Counted from the first letter of the stretch, positions 45,856-55,133 are shown. The stretch is DNA of 64,000 nucleotides from Stagnihabitans sp038231395 (GCA_038231395.1 JBBRLL010000016.1:1-64000), one strand, 5' to 3'. A program made the numbers and translations. The notes: generated by a model from the letters alone, not told the origin.

Positions 45856-47052
45856 ATGCAACCTATGCGGGAAACCTTGCGCTGGTATGGCCCGGATGAC
45901 CCGGTCTCGCTGGACCATGTGAAACAGACCGGCGCCAGCGAAGTCGTCTCGGCCCTGCACCATATTTACGACGGCTCACCGTGGAGTGACGCTGACATCG
46001 CCAGGCAGAAGGCGCTGGTCCATGCGTCCGGTCTGCAATGGAAGGTGGTCGAAAGCATTCCGGTCCACAACCAGATCAAGATCGCCGGGCCGGAGCGGGC
46101 GAAGTATATCGGCTGGTACAAGGATACGATCCGCGCCTGCGCCCGTCAGGGCATCACCACGATCTGCTACAACTTCATGCCAGTGGTGGACTGGACCCGC
46201 ACCGACCTGACCTACAAAATGCCATCGACCGGCTATGCCTTGCGCTTTGATGCGGTGGATTTTGCCGCTTATGACCTGTTCGTCCTTCGGCGTCCGCGCG
46301 TGACGCAGGATTACACCAACGCCCAGATCGCCGCCGCAGAGACCCGGTTCAAGGAACTGGCTGAGGATGCGATCAACCGCATCGAACGTATCCTGATTGC
46401 CGGTCTTCCCGCCAGCGAACGCAAATTCGACCGCAGCAGTTTCCTGAATGCGTTGTTGGAATACGACGGCATCTCTCCCGACGATCTGCGCGCCAACCTG
46501 CGAGAGTTCCTGAACGAGATCGTGCCGGTTGCCGAAGACAGCGGCGTTCAGATGTGCATCCACCCCGACGATCCGCCGTTCAGCCTGTACGGCCTGCCGC
46601 GCGTGGTTTCGACCGCTGCCGATGCCCGCTATATTCTGGGCTCGCCCGACCGGATGGCCAATGGCCTGACCTTCTGCACCGGCTCTTTCGGGGTGCGCGC
46701 CGACAATGACCTGGTCGCGATGATCCGCGAATTTGGGGCCCGCATCCATTTCGTCCACCTTCGTAACGTCGCCCGGGAACCGGATGGGTCGTTTCATGAG
46801 GCGGACCACCTTGGTGGATCGACCGACATGCCTGCCGTGGTCATTGCCCTGATGCAGGAACAGCAGCGCCGCCAGGATGCGGGGCGCGCCGATTGGCAAT
46901 TGCCGATGCGACCGGATCATGGCCATTTGCTGGCCGATGACATCGGCAAGACAAAGATCAATCCCGGTTATTCGCTGATCGGGCGGATGAAGGGCATGGC
47001 CGAACTGCGCGGCGTCATGCACGGCGTGATGGCGATGGAGCAGGCGACATGA
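45856..47052 (+). CDS. uxuA: D-mannonate dehydratase
   Basis: UxuA dehydrates D-mannonate to 2-keto-3-deoxy-D-gluconate. The 398-residue length is that of the E. coli enzyme. Motifs are METLRWYGPDDPV-like RETLRWYGPDDPVSL (5-19), QMCIHPDDPPFSLYGLPRVV (about 233-252), FCTGSFGVRADND (about 274-286), IHFVHLRNV and RPDHGH near the end, which include the catalytic and metal ligands. It heads the rightward operon. The exact C2/C3 stereochemistry of its substrate is not fixed by sequence. Confidence 0.92.
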   Translation: MQPMRETLRWYGPDDPVSLDHVKQTGASEVVSALHHIYDGSPWSDADIARQKALVHASGLQWKVVESIPVHNQIKIAGPERAKYIGWYKDTIRACARQGITTICYNFMPVVDWTRTDLTYKMPSTGYALRFDAVDFAAYDLFVLRRPRVTQDYTNAQIAAAETRFKELAEDAINRIERILIAGLPASERKFDRSSFLNALLEYDGISPDDLRANLREFLNEIVPVAEDSGVQMCIHPDDPPFSLYGLPRVVSTAADARYILGSPDRMANGLTFCTGSFGVRADNDLVAMIREFGARIHFVHLRNVAREPDGSFHEADHLGGSTDMPAVVIALMQEQQRRQDAGRADWQLPMRPDHGHLLADDIGKTKINPGYSLIGRMKGMAELRGVMHGVMAMEQAT

Positions 47053-47735
47053 CTTTCGCTGACGATCCCGCGCTTTTCGCCGCCATGCGGTCAAAACTGT
47101 TCACCGCCGTGGTCGGTGATATCCTTGATACGATGGGTCTGCTGCACCAATTCCTTCCGCCTCACATCAAGGCCCTGCGCGATGACATGGTGACGATCGG
47201 CCGCGCCATGCCAGTGCTGGAAGCTGATTTCTTCGGGCTTAGCAACGCGGGTCATGCCGCCATCAGTGCAAAACCCTTTGGGCTGGTGTTCGAGGCGCTG
47301 GACAGCCTGAAGCCCAACGAGGTCTATGTGGCCTCCGGGTCCTCGCCCCGCTACGCCCTTTGGGGAGGGTTGATGACCGCCCGCGCATTGCATCTCAAGG
47401 CCGCTGGCGTTGTGGCGGACGGCTATGTGCGCGACACGGCAGAGATCCTGTCGCTGAATTTCCCGACATTCGGCTACGGCTCTTACGCGCAGGATCAGGG
47501 CCAGCGTGGCAAGGTGGTGGACTACGGCGTACCCATAGAAATCGCAGGCATTCGCATCCGTCCGGGCGACCTGATTTTCGGCGACCGCGACGGTGTGTTG
47601 GTGATCCCGCGCGAGGCCGAGGAGCAGGCGATCAGATTGGCGTTTGAAAAGGCCGCGACAGAAAACAAGGTGCGGCTGGCGATTGAAGGCGGGATGAGCA
47701 CGGTCGAAGCCTTTGCACGGTTCGGCGTGATGTAG
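47049..47735 (+). CDS. RraA-like aldolase/decarboxylase
   Basis: The 228-residue protein belongs to the RraA/HMG-aldolase family, which cleaves 4-hydroxy-4-methyl-2-oxoglutarate-type substrates or decarboxylates oxaloacetate. Family segments are TAVVGDILDTMG (19-30), LWGGLMTARALHLKAAGVVADGYVRDT (about 104-130, with the Arg-Asp metal site) and IRPGDLIFGDRDGVLVIP. Coupled to uxuA (ATGA), it probably cleaves the 2-keto-3-deoxy acid or a derivative. That role is inferred. Confidence 0.85.
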   Translation: MTFADDPALFAAMRSKLFTAVVGDILDTMGLLHQFLPPHIKALRDDMVTIGRAMPVLEADFFGLSNAGHAAISAKPFGLVFEALDSLKPNEVYVASGSSPRYALWGGLMTARALHLKAAGVVADGYVRDTAEILSLNFPTFGYGSYAQDQGQRGKVVDYGVPIEIAGIRIRPGDLIFGDRDGVLVIPREAEEQAIRLAFEKAATENKVRLAIEGGMSTVEAFARFGVM

Positions 47736-47758
47736 GGCAAAGCCTTGGGAGGGTCGTC

Positions 47759-48757
47759 ATGTCAAGCGCCAGAAGCCTGACCTGGTCGCATGGTGTCGTC
47801 AGCGTAGAGACCTTGGGTGCCATGCTGGGTCCGACGCTGTTCGTGTTGCCCGATGGGCGGCAGATTGCGCCTTTTCACATCGCACCCTGGTTTGACGGCG
47901 ATCAGGCGGTGAACCAGCCCGGCATCCTTCAGCGTCTGCGCGGCGAATGGCCTTGCGTGCCGTTTGGCGCAGCAAGTCCTCGCACAGCGCAGGATGGTTG
48001 GCCCGCCTCTGACCCCGCACAGGAACCTGACCGGTTTCCGCATGGTTATGGATCCAATCATGACTGGCGCTGGCTGGATGCGGCCAAGGACGAAATCGCT
48101 TTGGCGATTGACTATCCCGCCGCCCACTCGATTGCCGGACTTGAGCGGTGGGTTAAACCCGTGGCGGGCGAACCTGCGCTCGACTTTATCCTGTGCATCA
48201 AAGCCCGGCGGGATTGCGTTCTGCCCATCGGCCTGCATCCGGTGTTCCGGTTGGCTGCCACTGCCGGTGCCATGCGGCTGGCCATAAACGCCAAGGCGGC
48301 TTGCACCTTTCCGGGGCCAGTTGATGCGTCGTCAATCTTTGTGCCCGGACAGATCGTTCAGGACTGGGACAGCATTGCGCTGAAGGATGGGGGCACACTG
48401 GACCCGGCCACGCTGCCGCTGGTCCAGCATACCGAAGATCTGCTGCAATTGCTTCAGGTCGGCGGCCATGCTGAACTTTGCAACCGCGCCGAAAACTACC
48501 GCGTGCGGCTTGACTGGAATGCCGACCACTTTCCCGATCTGCTGTTGTGGTTCAGCAATTACGGTCGCTCGCATCCCCCTTGGAACGGGCGGCATCTGGC
48601 ATTGGGGGTGGAGCCGGTTTGCGCCGCCTTCGACCTTGGCACCCAAATCTCCACCGCCCCGAACCCGATCAACGCGCGTGGCGGCCCGACCGCTTACGCC
48701 TTTCGCGCCGGCGAGGTCTTTGAAACCCGCTACCGCGTGACGGTGGATGCGCCATGA
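47759..48757 (+). CDS. Aldose-1-epimerase-like (galactose mutarotase superfamily) protein
   Basis: The 332-residue protein resembles mutarotase-like beta-sandwich enzymes: the histidine in IGLHPVFRLA (about 161-170), the NYGRSHPPWNGRHLALGVEPVCAAFDLG segment (about 267-294) and no signal peptide. These enzymes bind sugars without cofactors, and some isomerise sugar acids or lactones. It overlaps the kinase gene by 4 bases, so the two probably act on the same compound. The exact reaction is unknown. Confidence 0.7.
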   Translation: MSSARSLTWSHGVVSVETLGAMLGPTLFVLPDGRQIAPFHIAPWFDGDQAVNQPGILQRLRGEWPCVPFGAASPRTAQDGWPASDPAQEPDRFPHGYGSNHDWRWLDAAKDEIALAIDYPAAHSIAGLERWVKPVAGEPALDFILCIKARRDCVLPIGLHPVFRLAATAGAMRLAINAKAACTFPGPVDASSIFVPGQIVQDWDSIALKDGGTLDPATLPLVQHTEDLLQLLQVGGHAELCNRAENYRVRLDWNADHFPDLLLWFSNYGRSHPPWNGRHLALGVEPVCAAFDLGTQISTAPNPINARGGPTAYAFRAGEVFETRYRVTVDAP

Positions 48758-49761
48758 GCGATGACTTCGCCGCCCGCTGCCGCCGCCTGCTGGCCGAATT
48801 GGACCTGACTGCGCCGGATGACGCCCTTGAAGTGACCCCGCTGACCGGCGGCGTAGCCTCCGACATCGCGCTGGTGCAGGCCGGAGCGCGGCGCTGGTGC
48901 GTCAAGTTCGCACTGGCCCAATTGAAGGTGGCGGCGGTCTGGATGGCCCCGGTCCATCGCAACAAAGCAGAATATAGTTGGCTTCTGGCTGCATCGCAGG
49001 TCGCCCCGGCATCGGTCCCCCGGCTTTACGGTCGGTCCGACCGCGAAGGCGGCTTTGCGATGGAGTATCTTGCGGGCGATCACATCTATCTGTGGAAAAC
49101 CGCTTTGCTGCACGAACAGCCCGATCAGGGCGAGGCTGCTGCCGTTGGTGCAGTGCTGGGGCAAATCCACGCGGCATCGGCTCAGCCCGGTTTCGATGCC
49201 AGCCCCTTCCACAACCGTGATGATTTCTGTGCTATCCGGATAGAGCCCTATCTGATGTTCACAGCATCCCGCTATCCGGTTGTGGCAGACAGGCTTCGCT
49301 CCCTTTCTGACCGATATTACGCCGCTGACCGCGTTCTGGTTCATGGCGACGTCAGCCCGAAAAACATCCTGTTCCGCAAAGCAACACCAGTGATCCTAGA
49401 TGCAGAATGTGCCACGATGGGCGATGCCAGTTTCGACACCGCCTTCTGTCTTAACCACCTGATCCTGAAGGCGCTGCATTTGCCGCAAAGCCGCGACCGC
49501 CTTTTGGCTAATGTTTTGCAGTTCTGGCGGGCCTATGCTGGCAGTGTGACATGGGAAGACGCCGCCGCACTTGAAGCCCGCACATGTGAGATGATTCCGG
49601 CGCTGATGCTTGCCCGCGTCGACGGGAAATCGCCGGTGGAATATCTGACCGAGGCGAGCCGCGCATGGATCCGACGTGTCGCCGTGCCCCTGATTACTGG
49701 GCCAAAGACCACCCTGACCGACCTGATCCGGTTGCTGCGATCTGAATTCGAAGGAACCTGA
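48754..49761 (+). CDS. APH-fold small-molecule kinase
   Basis: A 335-residue protein kinase-like (APH/choline kinase) phosphotransferase. Lys51 in WCVKFAL is the ATP-contact lysine. HGDVSPKN (197-204) is the catalytic loop and DAECATMGD (216-224) the metal-binding DxD/E region. It is embedded in a sugar-acid operon between a mutarotase-like and an enolase-like gene, so a sugar or sugar acid is the likely phosphate acceptor rather than an antibiotic. Substrate unknown. Confidence 0.75.
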   Translation: MSDDFAARCRRLLAELDLTAPDDALEVTPLTGGVASDIALVQAGARRWCVKFALAQLKVAAVWMAPVHRNKAEYSWLLAASQVAPASVPRLYGRSDREGGFAMEYLAGDHIYLWKTALLHEQPDQGEAAAVGAVLGQIHAASAQPGFDASPFHNRDDFCAIRIEPYLMFTASRYPVVADRLRSLSDRYYAADRVLVHGDVSPKNILFRKATPVILDAECATMGDASFDTAFCLNHLILKALHLPQSRDRLLANVLQFWRAYAGSVTWEDAAALEARTCEMIPALMLARVDGKSPVEYLTEASRAWIRRVAVPLITGPKTTLTDLIRLLRSEFEGT

Positions 49762-49764
49762 GGC

Positions 49765-51081
49765 GTGAGTGCAATCAAATCTGTCAAGGGCCGCCGGGTC
49801 TGGGACTCCCGCGGCAATCCCACGGTGGAAGTGGAGGTGATCCTGGACAACGGCACCAAGGGACGGGCCATCGCCCCTGCTGGCGCGTCGCGCGGCTCAC
49901 GCGAGGCCATCGACCTGCGCGATGGCGGTCTTGCCTTACGTGGTCTTGGCGTGCAAATGGCGCTGAAATCCGTGCAATCCCGCATTGCCCCCGCACTTGC
50001 GGGCCTAGATGCAACGGATCAGGCCGCAGTCGATGCGGCGATTATCGCACTCGACCCTTCGCCACTGAAGGAAACCCTCGGCGGGAACGCCGCCATAGCG
50101 GCTTCATTGGCCGTACTTCACGCCGCCGCCGCCGATGCGGGTTTGCCACTTTGGCAGCATGTCGCCCATATCAGCGGTCAAACCCCGTCACTGCCTTTGC
50201 CCGAAATCCAGATCTTTGGCGGGGGTGCCCATGCCGGTCGCCAGATCGACGTGCAGGATTTTCTGATCATGGTGCCGGGTTCTGCCAGCTTTGACGACGT
50301 CATGGAAGTGACAAGCGCGGTCTATTTCGCCGCCGGTGATATCCTGAAACGCAAGGGCAAGCTGGCCGGTGTCGCGGATGAGGGTGGCTGGTGGCCGCAG
50401 TTCGCCAGCAACGAAGAAGCGCTGGAGACTTTGGTTGCCGCGATAGAATTGGCCGGTGAAAAGCCCGGTGACCGCGTCGTCCTGTCACTGGACATCGCCG
50501 CGTCGGAATTTGGCAGAAACGGGCGCTACCGACTGGCGCTGGAAGACCGCGAGATGGAGACGGCTGGGCTGATTGACATGCTGGGCCGCTGGATTGACAG
50601 CTATCCCATCGTGTCGATCGAAGACCCGGTTGCCGAAGATGACACGGCCGGCATGGTGGAATTCACCCGCCGTTTTGGCGACCGCGTGCAGATCATCGGC
50701 GACGACTATCTGGTGACCAATGCTGCCTTGATCGACCAGGCGGCGCGGGACGGAGCCTGCAACGCGGTGCTGATCAAGGTCAATCAGGCCGGAACGGTCA
50801 CCGAGGCTTTGTCAGCCTTTGCCGCTGCACAACGGGCGGGTTGGGGTGCTGTGGTTTCGGCCCGGTCGGGGGAAACCGAAGATGTCTCGATCAGCCATCT
50901 GGCGACCGGACTGGGCTGCGGGCAATTGAAGGTCGGCTCTTTCACCCGGTCGGAGCGCATGGCGAAATGGAACGAGTGCCTGCGCATTCAGGATATGCCC
51001 GGAGCAGGTCGTTTCGTAGGCGGCGCACCCCTGGCGCGGACATGGTGGGGCAGGCAGACCGCCGCAAAGACCGTCACATGA
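49765..51081 (+). CDS. Divergent enolase paralogue in sugar-acid operon
   Basis: The 438-residue protein aligns end to end with enolase, but residues of the leaving-group pocket are changed. Metal ligands are kept (Asp243, Glu286, Asp313), as are the general base Lys338 (LIKVNQAG), Lys389, Glu206 (DEGG) and His156. The equivalent of yeast His373 is Ala367 (VSARSGETED instead of SHRSGETED), and Glu168 is Asp165 (VQDFLI). The mobile loop reads GASRGSREA instead of GASTGEHEA. It begins with GTG, three bases after the kinase gene. It is therefore unlikely to be the glycolytic enzyme and may dehydrate a larger 2-phospho sugar acid made by the kinase. That function is inference. Confidence 0.85.
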   Translation: MSAIKSVKGRRVWDSRGNPTVEVEVILDNGTKGRAIAPAGASRGSREAIDLRDGGLALRGLGVQMALKSVQSRIAPALAGLDATDQAAVDAAIIALDPSPLKETLGGNAAIAASLAVLHAAAADAGLPLWQHVAHISGQTPSLPLPEIQIFGGGAHAGRQIDVQDFLIMVPGSASFDDVMEVTSAVYFAAGDILKRKGKLAGVADEGGWWPQFASNEEALETLVAAIELAGEKPGDRVVLSLDIAASEFGRNGRYRLALEDREMETAGLIDMLGRWIDSYPIVSIEDPVAEDDTAGMVEFTRRFGDRVQIIGDDYLVTNAALIDQAARDGACNAVLIKVNQAGTVTEALSAFAAAQRAGWGAVVSARSGETEDVSISHLATGLGCGQLKVGSFTRSERMAKWNECLRIQDMPGAGRFVGGAPLARTWWGRQTAAKTVT

Positions 51082-51127
51082 TCCCCGCCCAAACCGCCAT
51101 TCCATCGAAAACGTCAAGGAGACCATC

Positions 51128-51874
51128 ATGGATATGACACACCGACTTGCCGGCAAGATTGCCGTCGTGACCGCAGCCGGACAAGGCATCGGGCGCGCCA
51201 TCGCCGAACGGTTCGTGGTCGAAGGGGCAACAGTTTTCGCCTCGGACCTGAACGGCGCCTTGCTGGACGGCCTGCAAGGTGCCACCACGCACGTGCTGGA
51301 CGGCACCGACCACGACGCGGTCCACGCCTATTTTAGAAACTTCGAAAAGATCGACGCCTTGGTCCATGCGGTGGGGTACGTCCACCAGGGCACCATCGAG
51401 GAATGCACGCCGCAAGACTGGCGCCGGTCTTGCAGCATCACGCTGGACAGCGCCTTCAACGTGCTGGGGGCAGCGGTCCCGAAGATGAAAGCCAACGGCG
51501 GCAGCATCATCACCATCGGCTCGGTTGCAGGTTCGACCAAGGGCTTTGCCAAACGCGCGGCTTACGGTGCCGCCAAGGCGGGTGTCATCGGGCTGACCAA
51601 GGCGATGGCAGCCGATTACCTGAGTTTTGGCATCCGCTGCAACTCGGTCTGCCCCGGCACCGTGGACAGCCCCAGCCTGCGCGCGCGGATTGACGAAATG
51701 GGCGCGCGTCTGGGCAGCGCCGAGGAAGGTTATCGCTTTTTTATCAGTCGCCAGCCAGCCGGTCGCTTCGGCAAACCAGAGGAAATTGCGGGCCTGTGTG
51801 CGTTTCTTGCCTCGGATGACGGGGCCTTTATGACAGGTCAGGCCATCAACATCGACGGCGGCATCACCATCTGA
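51128..51874 (+). CDS. SDR related to 2-keto-3-deoxy-L-fuconate dehydrogenase / DHRS6
   Basis: A 248-residue classical SDR with VVTAAGQGIGRAIAE (about 14-28), active Tyr-Lys in AAYGAAKAGVIGLTKAMAADY and IRCNSVCPGTVDSPSL (about 169-184). This last stretch is characteristic of the DHRS6 branch, which includes C4 dehydrogenases of 2-keto-3-deoxy sugar acids. AAGGAG precedes the ATG. It ends the uxuA operon. Oxidation of a keto-deoxy acid before aldol or hydrolytic cleavage would fit. Confidence 0.82.
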   Translation: MDMTHRLAGKIAVVTAAGQGIGRAIAERFVVEGATVFASDLNGALLDGLQGATTHVLDGTDHDAVHAYFRNFEKIDALVHAVGYVHQGTIEECTPQDWRRSCSITLDSAFNVLGAAVPKMKANGGSIITIGSVAGSTKGFAKRAAYGAAKAGVIGLTKAMAADYLSFGIRCNSVCPGTVDSPSLRARIDEMGARLGSAEEGYRFFISRQPAGRFGKPEEIAGLCAFLASDDGAFMTGQAINIDGGITI

Positions 51875-52166
51875 CGCGCACGAGTTGGAAGCCAGTTGGC
51901 ACGCGGAACGCGACACACGGTCGGGTCGGCAGAAGTCGCGGAAGCAATGTGAACGCGGAACTGCTCAAACGGGGGCACTTCATCGGCATTGCGACGGGTG
52001 ACCAAGAATAGCCCAGAAGATTGATGTGGCACTAACATGGCAATGTAGGGGGCTTGAGCACTTGTGACGCCGAGGGCCACTTTGCGTATCCGGCAACGCC
52101 TTATTGGCACGGCAGCAAACGACCGTCGCGTTGCAAACTCCGACCCCGCATTCCTACCAAGCTGGG
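51875..52166. other. Gap after the catabolic operon
   Basis: No gene recognised. A reverse-strand frame of 110 codons (51838-52170) encodes nothing familiar. No U-tailed hairpin is evident. Confidence 0.4.
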
Positions 52167-53075
52167 TCACGCAGAGCTTTGGTCGGACAGGATGGCCCTG
52201 ATCTTACGGCCCGCGAAATCCAGAAATGCCCTCAGCTTCAGCGGGATGATGCCTTGGCCATCATAGACCAGACTGACGGGAATTGGGCCTGAGGCGAAGT
52301 CAGGAAGAACCTCGACCAATGTGCCTGCCGACAGGGCCGCTGCCGCTTGATAAGACAGAACCCTTGTAATGCCCAAACCCGCGATGGCCGCATCCAGTGC
52401 CGCCTCGGCCGTATTCAGGACCAACCGCGACCGGACCTGAACAGGCTGTTCGTTGCCATCATGTCCAAAGCGCCAGCGGTCGGCGTCGGCAAAAGCGGTG
52501 AACGTGATGCCATCGTGGCCGGACAGATCAGCGGGTTGCAACGGGATCCCGCGTTGTGCGAGGTAGGTCGGGGTGGCGCAGGTGATCCGGCGCACCTGCC
52601 CGAGGCGGATCGCCATCAGGCTGCTGTCAGGCAAGGCACCGATCCGCAAGGCAAGGTCGATGTGATCCTCGATCAGATGTGAAAGCCTGTCCGACAGCAT
52701 CAGCCGGATGTCGATATCTGGGTAGGTCCGCAAGAAATCCATGACCACCGGCAACAGGTGCATCCGGCCGAAAACCACCGGAGCGGTGATGACAAGCTCT
52801 CCCTTTGCGGCAGAATATTCGCCAGCGGCAGCGCGTTCTGCGGCCACCACTTCGGCCAGAATCCGTCTGGCGGCTGCGCCATAGGTCTGACCGACCTCTG
52901 TCAGCGAGACCTTGCGGCTGGATCGCACCAAAAGCCGCGCGCCAAGATGCGCCTCAAGATCCGCAATCTTGCGGCTGATTGTGGACAGCGGCACGCCAAG
53001 CGCCCGGCCAGCGCCCGACAGGCTGCCCGCGTCCGTCACGGCCAGCAGAGTCTTCATCGCGTCAAGGCGATCCAT
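52167..53075 (-). CDS. LysR-family transcriptional regulator
   Basis: The 302-residue protein has an intact LysR HTH (MKTLLAVTDAGSLSGAGRALGVPLSTISRKIADLE, about 7-41) and effector domain (about 90-295). The ATG at 53075 is preceded by GGGAGC. An in-frame start at 53126 is less likely. It is divergent from the AhpD-like gene across 120 bases and probably regulates it. Confidence 0.87.
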   Translation of the reverse strand: MDRLDAMKTLLAVTDAGSLSGAGRALGVPLSTISRKIADLEAHLGARLLVRSSRKVSLTEVGQTYGAAARRILAEVVAAERAAAGEYSAAKGELVITAPVVFGRMHLLPVVMDFLRTYPDIDIRLMLSDRLSHLIEDHIDLALRIGALPDSSLMAIRLGQVRRITCATPTYLAQRGIPLQPADLSGHDGITFTAFADADRWRFGHDGNEQPVQVRSRLVLNTAEAALDAAIAGLGITRVLSYQAAAALSAGTLVEVLPDFASGPIPVSLVYDGQGIIPLKLRAFLDFAGRKIRAILSDQSSA

Positions 53076-53195
53076 GTTTGCTCCCGATAAATGGAAGGGT
53101 GACTTCCAATCTTCGCGTATTATCATAAGAAATGGAAGGTCGTAGATATCCTGTCATCAAAAGCCACTTCCGGCGCAGATCGAAAGGACCACCCG

Positions 53196-53744
53196 ATGAC
53201 CCGCATTGCCACCCCCGCCAGCATCGCCGATGCCCCCGCCAAAGCTCAACCGCTGCTGGAGGCGGTGAAGAAGCAACTGGGCCTAGTGCCCAACATGTTC
53301 CGCGTTGTTGCCAACAGCCCGGCAGCACTGGAAGGTTACCTCGGCCTGTCAGGTGCCTTGGCCAAAGGCAGCCTGCCCGCGCCGACCCGTGAGCGGATTG
53401 GGCTGGCCGTCGCCGAAGTGAATGGTTGCCGCTATTGCCTGTCCGCCCACAGCTATCTGGGCAAAAACCTCGCCAAGCTGGACGACGCAGAGATCCTCGC
53501 CAACCGAAACGGCACTTCAATGGACCCCAAAGCCGCTGCTGCCGTGCGCTTTGCGGTTGCCGTGACAAAGGCGCGCGGCCATGTCAGCGACGAAGACCTG
53601 CGGGCGGTGCGCCTTGCTGGATATGACGACGCGCAAGTCACCGAAATCGTTGTGCATGTCGCGCTGAACACGCTGACCAACTATATCAACGAAGTGGCCC
53701 TGACCGAGATTGATTTCCCGGTCGCCGAAACCCTTGCCGCCTGA
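53196..53744 (+). CDS. AhpD-like / carboxymuconolactone decarboxylase-family peroxidase
   Basis: The 182-residue all-helical protein carries the redox motif CRYCLSAHS (Cys-x-x-Cys plus His, about residues 73-81) of alkylhydroperoxidase AhpD-type proteins. It is likely a cytoplasmic thiol peroxidase or related redox enzyme. It starts a set of rightward genes (NTF2-like, FMN-binding) divergent from the LysR gene. Confidence 0.85.
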   Translation: MTRIATPASIADAPAKAQPLLEAVKKQLGLVPNMFRVVANSPAALEGYLGLSGALAKGSLPAPTRERIGLAVAEVNGCRYCLSAHSYLGKNLAKLDDAEILANRNGTSMDPKAAAAVRFAVAVTKARGHVSDEDLRAVRLAGYDDAQVTEIVVHVALNTLTNYINEVALTEIDFPVAETLAA

Positions 53745-53795
53745 CCCAACATGGCGCTGCCCCTTGCGGGCGGCGCCCTCATCCGGAGACCGCCC

Positions 53796-54260
53796 ATGTC
53801 ACGCCCGCCCCTGCCACCCTTCACCCTCGACTCCGCTGCCCAAAAGGCCCGCCTTGCCGAAGATGCGTGGAATTCGCGCGACCCTGCTCGTGTCGCACTT
53901 GCCTACACCCCCGACAGCGTCTGGCGCAACCGAGTGGAGTTCATCACGGGCCGGGCAGAGATCGAAACCTTTCTGGCGCGGAAATGGTCGCGTGAGCATG
54001 ACTATCGCCTGATCAAGGAAATCTGGGGTTGCCGCGAAAACCGCATCGCCGTGCGCTTTGCCTATGAATGGCACGATGGCGGCGGCGCGTGGTTCCGCAG
54101 CTATGGCAATGAAAACTGGGAGTTTGACGGCGATGGCCTGATGTCCCGTCGCATCGCCAGCATCAATGACCTTGCGATTGCCGGGGCCGAGCGCAAGTTC
54201 CACTGGCCCTTGGGTCGCAGGCCCGATGACCACCCCGGCCTCAGCGACCTTGGCCTGTAG
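53796..54260 (+). CDS. DUF1348 / NTF2-like protein
   Basis: The 154-residue protein has the SnoaL/NTF2-like cone fold signature of DUF1348: AWNSRDPARVALAYTPDSVWRNR (about 21-43) and GNENWEFDGDGLMSRRIASINDLAI. The ATG at 53796 follows CCGGAG and is preferred to an upstream ATG at 53751. Function unknown. Neighbours are oxidative-stress type genes. Confidence 0.8.
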   Translation: MSRPPLPPFTLDSAAQKARLAEDAWNSRDPARVALAYTPDSVWRNRVEFITGRAEIETFLARKWSREHDYRLIKEIWGCRENRIAVRFAYEWHDGGGAWFRSYGNENWEFDGDGLMSRRIASINDLAIAGAERKFHWPLGRRPDDHPGLSDLGL

Positions 54261-54269
54261 GAGGCTGCA

Positions 54270-54872
54270 ATGTCTGCCAGCGATATAGCCTTTTCCCCGT
54301 CCGTGAAGGCGATCCAAACCCGCAAAGGTTCGCGCCGCGCCTATGCCCGTCAGGAAGAGGGAGCAGGTTGGCCCACGACGATCACCGACGACCTGCGCGA
54401 GTTTGCCGAGACCCGGACCAGCCTCTTTCTGGCAACGGTCAATGCCGAGGGTCAGCCCTATATCCAGCATCGCGGCGGGCCAGCCGGGTTCTTGAAGGTG
54501 ATCGACGACACCACGCTCGGTTTTGTCGATTTTGCCGGCAACCGTCAATTCATCACCTCCGGCAACCTGACGGACAATGCCAAGGCCTGCCTTTTCCTGA
54601 TCGACTATACCCACAAGCGCCGCATCAAGGTCTGGGGCACGGCACGCGTCGTGGAAGGCGACGCCGTCCTGACCGCCGCGCTGATGCCTGACTACAAGGC
54701 AAAGGCGGAGCAGGTGATCCTGTTCACCGTCACCGCTTGGGATGTGAATTGCAGCCAACACATCCCGCAAATGCTTGATGCGGCCGATGTGGCGAGGGCG
54801 TTGCATGACCGCGACATCCGTATCGCCACATTGGAAGGTGAGATTGCGCACCTGCGTGCCGAGGCACCGTAG
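54270..54872 (+). CDS. Pyridoxamine 5'-phosphate oxidase-family flavin protein
   Basis: The 200-residue protein has the split-barrel FMN-binding fold: TRTSLFLATVNAEGQPYIQHRGGPAGFLKVID (about 48-79) and FVDFAGNRQFITSGNLTDN. Its C-terminal helix (about 165-198, DRDIRIATLEGEIAHLRAE) looks coiled. It lies 9 bases after the DUF1348 gene. Probably an FMN- or heme-dependent reductase, specific role unknown. Confidence 0.82.
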   Translation: MSASDIAFSPSVKAIQTRKGSRRAYARQEEGAGWPTTITDDLREFAETRTSLFLATVNAEGQPYIQHRGGPAGFLKVIDDTTLGFVDFAGNRQFITSGNLTDNAKACLFLIDYTHKRRIKVWGTARVVEGDAVLTAALMPDYKAKAEQVILFTVTAWDVNCSQHIPQMLDAADVARALHDRDIRIATLEGEIAHLRAEAP

Positions 54873-54900
54873 CCGATCGGTCCCACGAAAACACTCCAGG

Positions 54901-55038
54901 ATGGCGATGCAGGCCGGCCCGGCGGACGTTCAAGACAAGCTCAAAGACCGGCTACGCATTGCAACCCGATACGACCGATGCCTGATCGGATTCTTCACCG
55001 CAATTGCTCTCGAAGCCACCGTCGCCTTATGGATATGA
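54901..55038 (+). mobile_element. IS5-family transposase C-terminal remnant
   Basis: The frame ending at 55038 reads KLKDRLRIATRYDRCLIGFFTAIALEATVALWI, the conserved end of IS5-type transposases (LKDWRRIATRYDRCAHTF...). Only about 35 codons match, so it is a relic. Confidence 0.65.
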
Positions 55039-55133
55039 AAGTTGATAAGTCCAAAGCCCAATCTTGCGCAAACGGGCCTAACGGTGCTGTTGTCATCCCG
55101 CAAGGTGGCCACATTGAAGCAAAAGGTGGGACT

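Noticed and set aside
48754..49761. Aminoglycoside resistance gene
   Set aside because: The APH fold is shared with metabolite kinases, and the gene overlaps a sugar-metabolism gene in a catabolic operon.
49765..51081. Calling the enolase-like gene the housekeeping eno
   Set aside because: Changed catalytic-pocket residues and an operon of sugar-acid genes argue against the glycolytic enzyme, which is usually near pdhA/pyrG-type genes.
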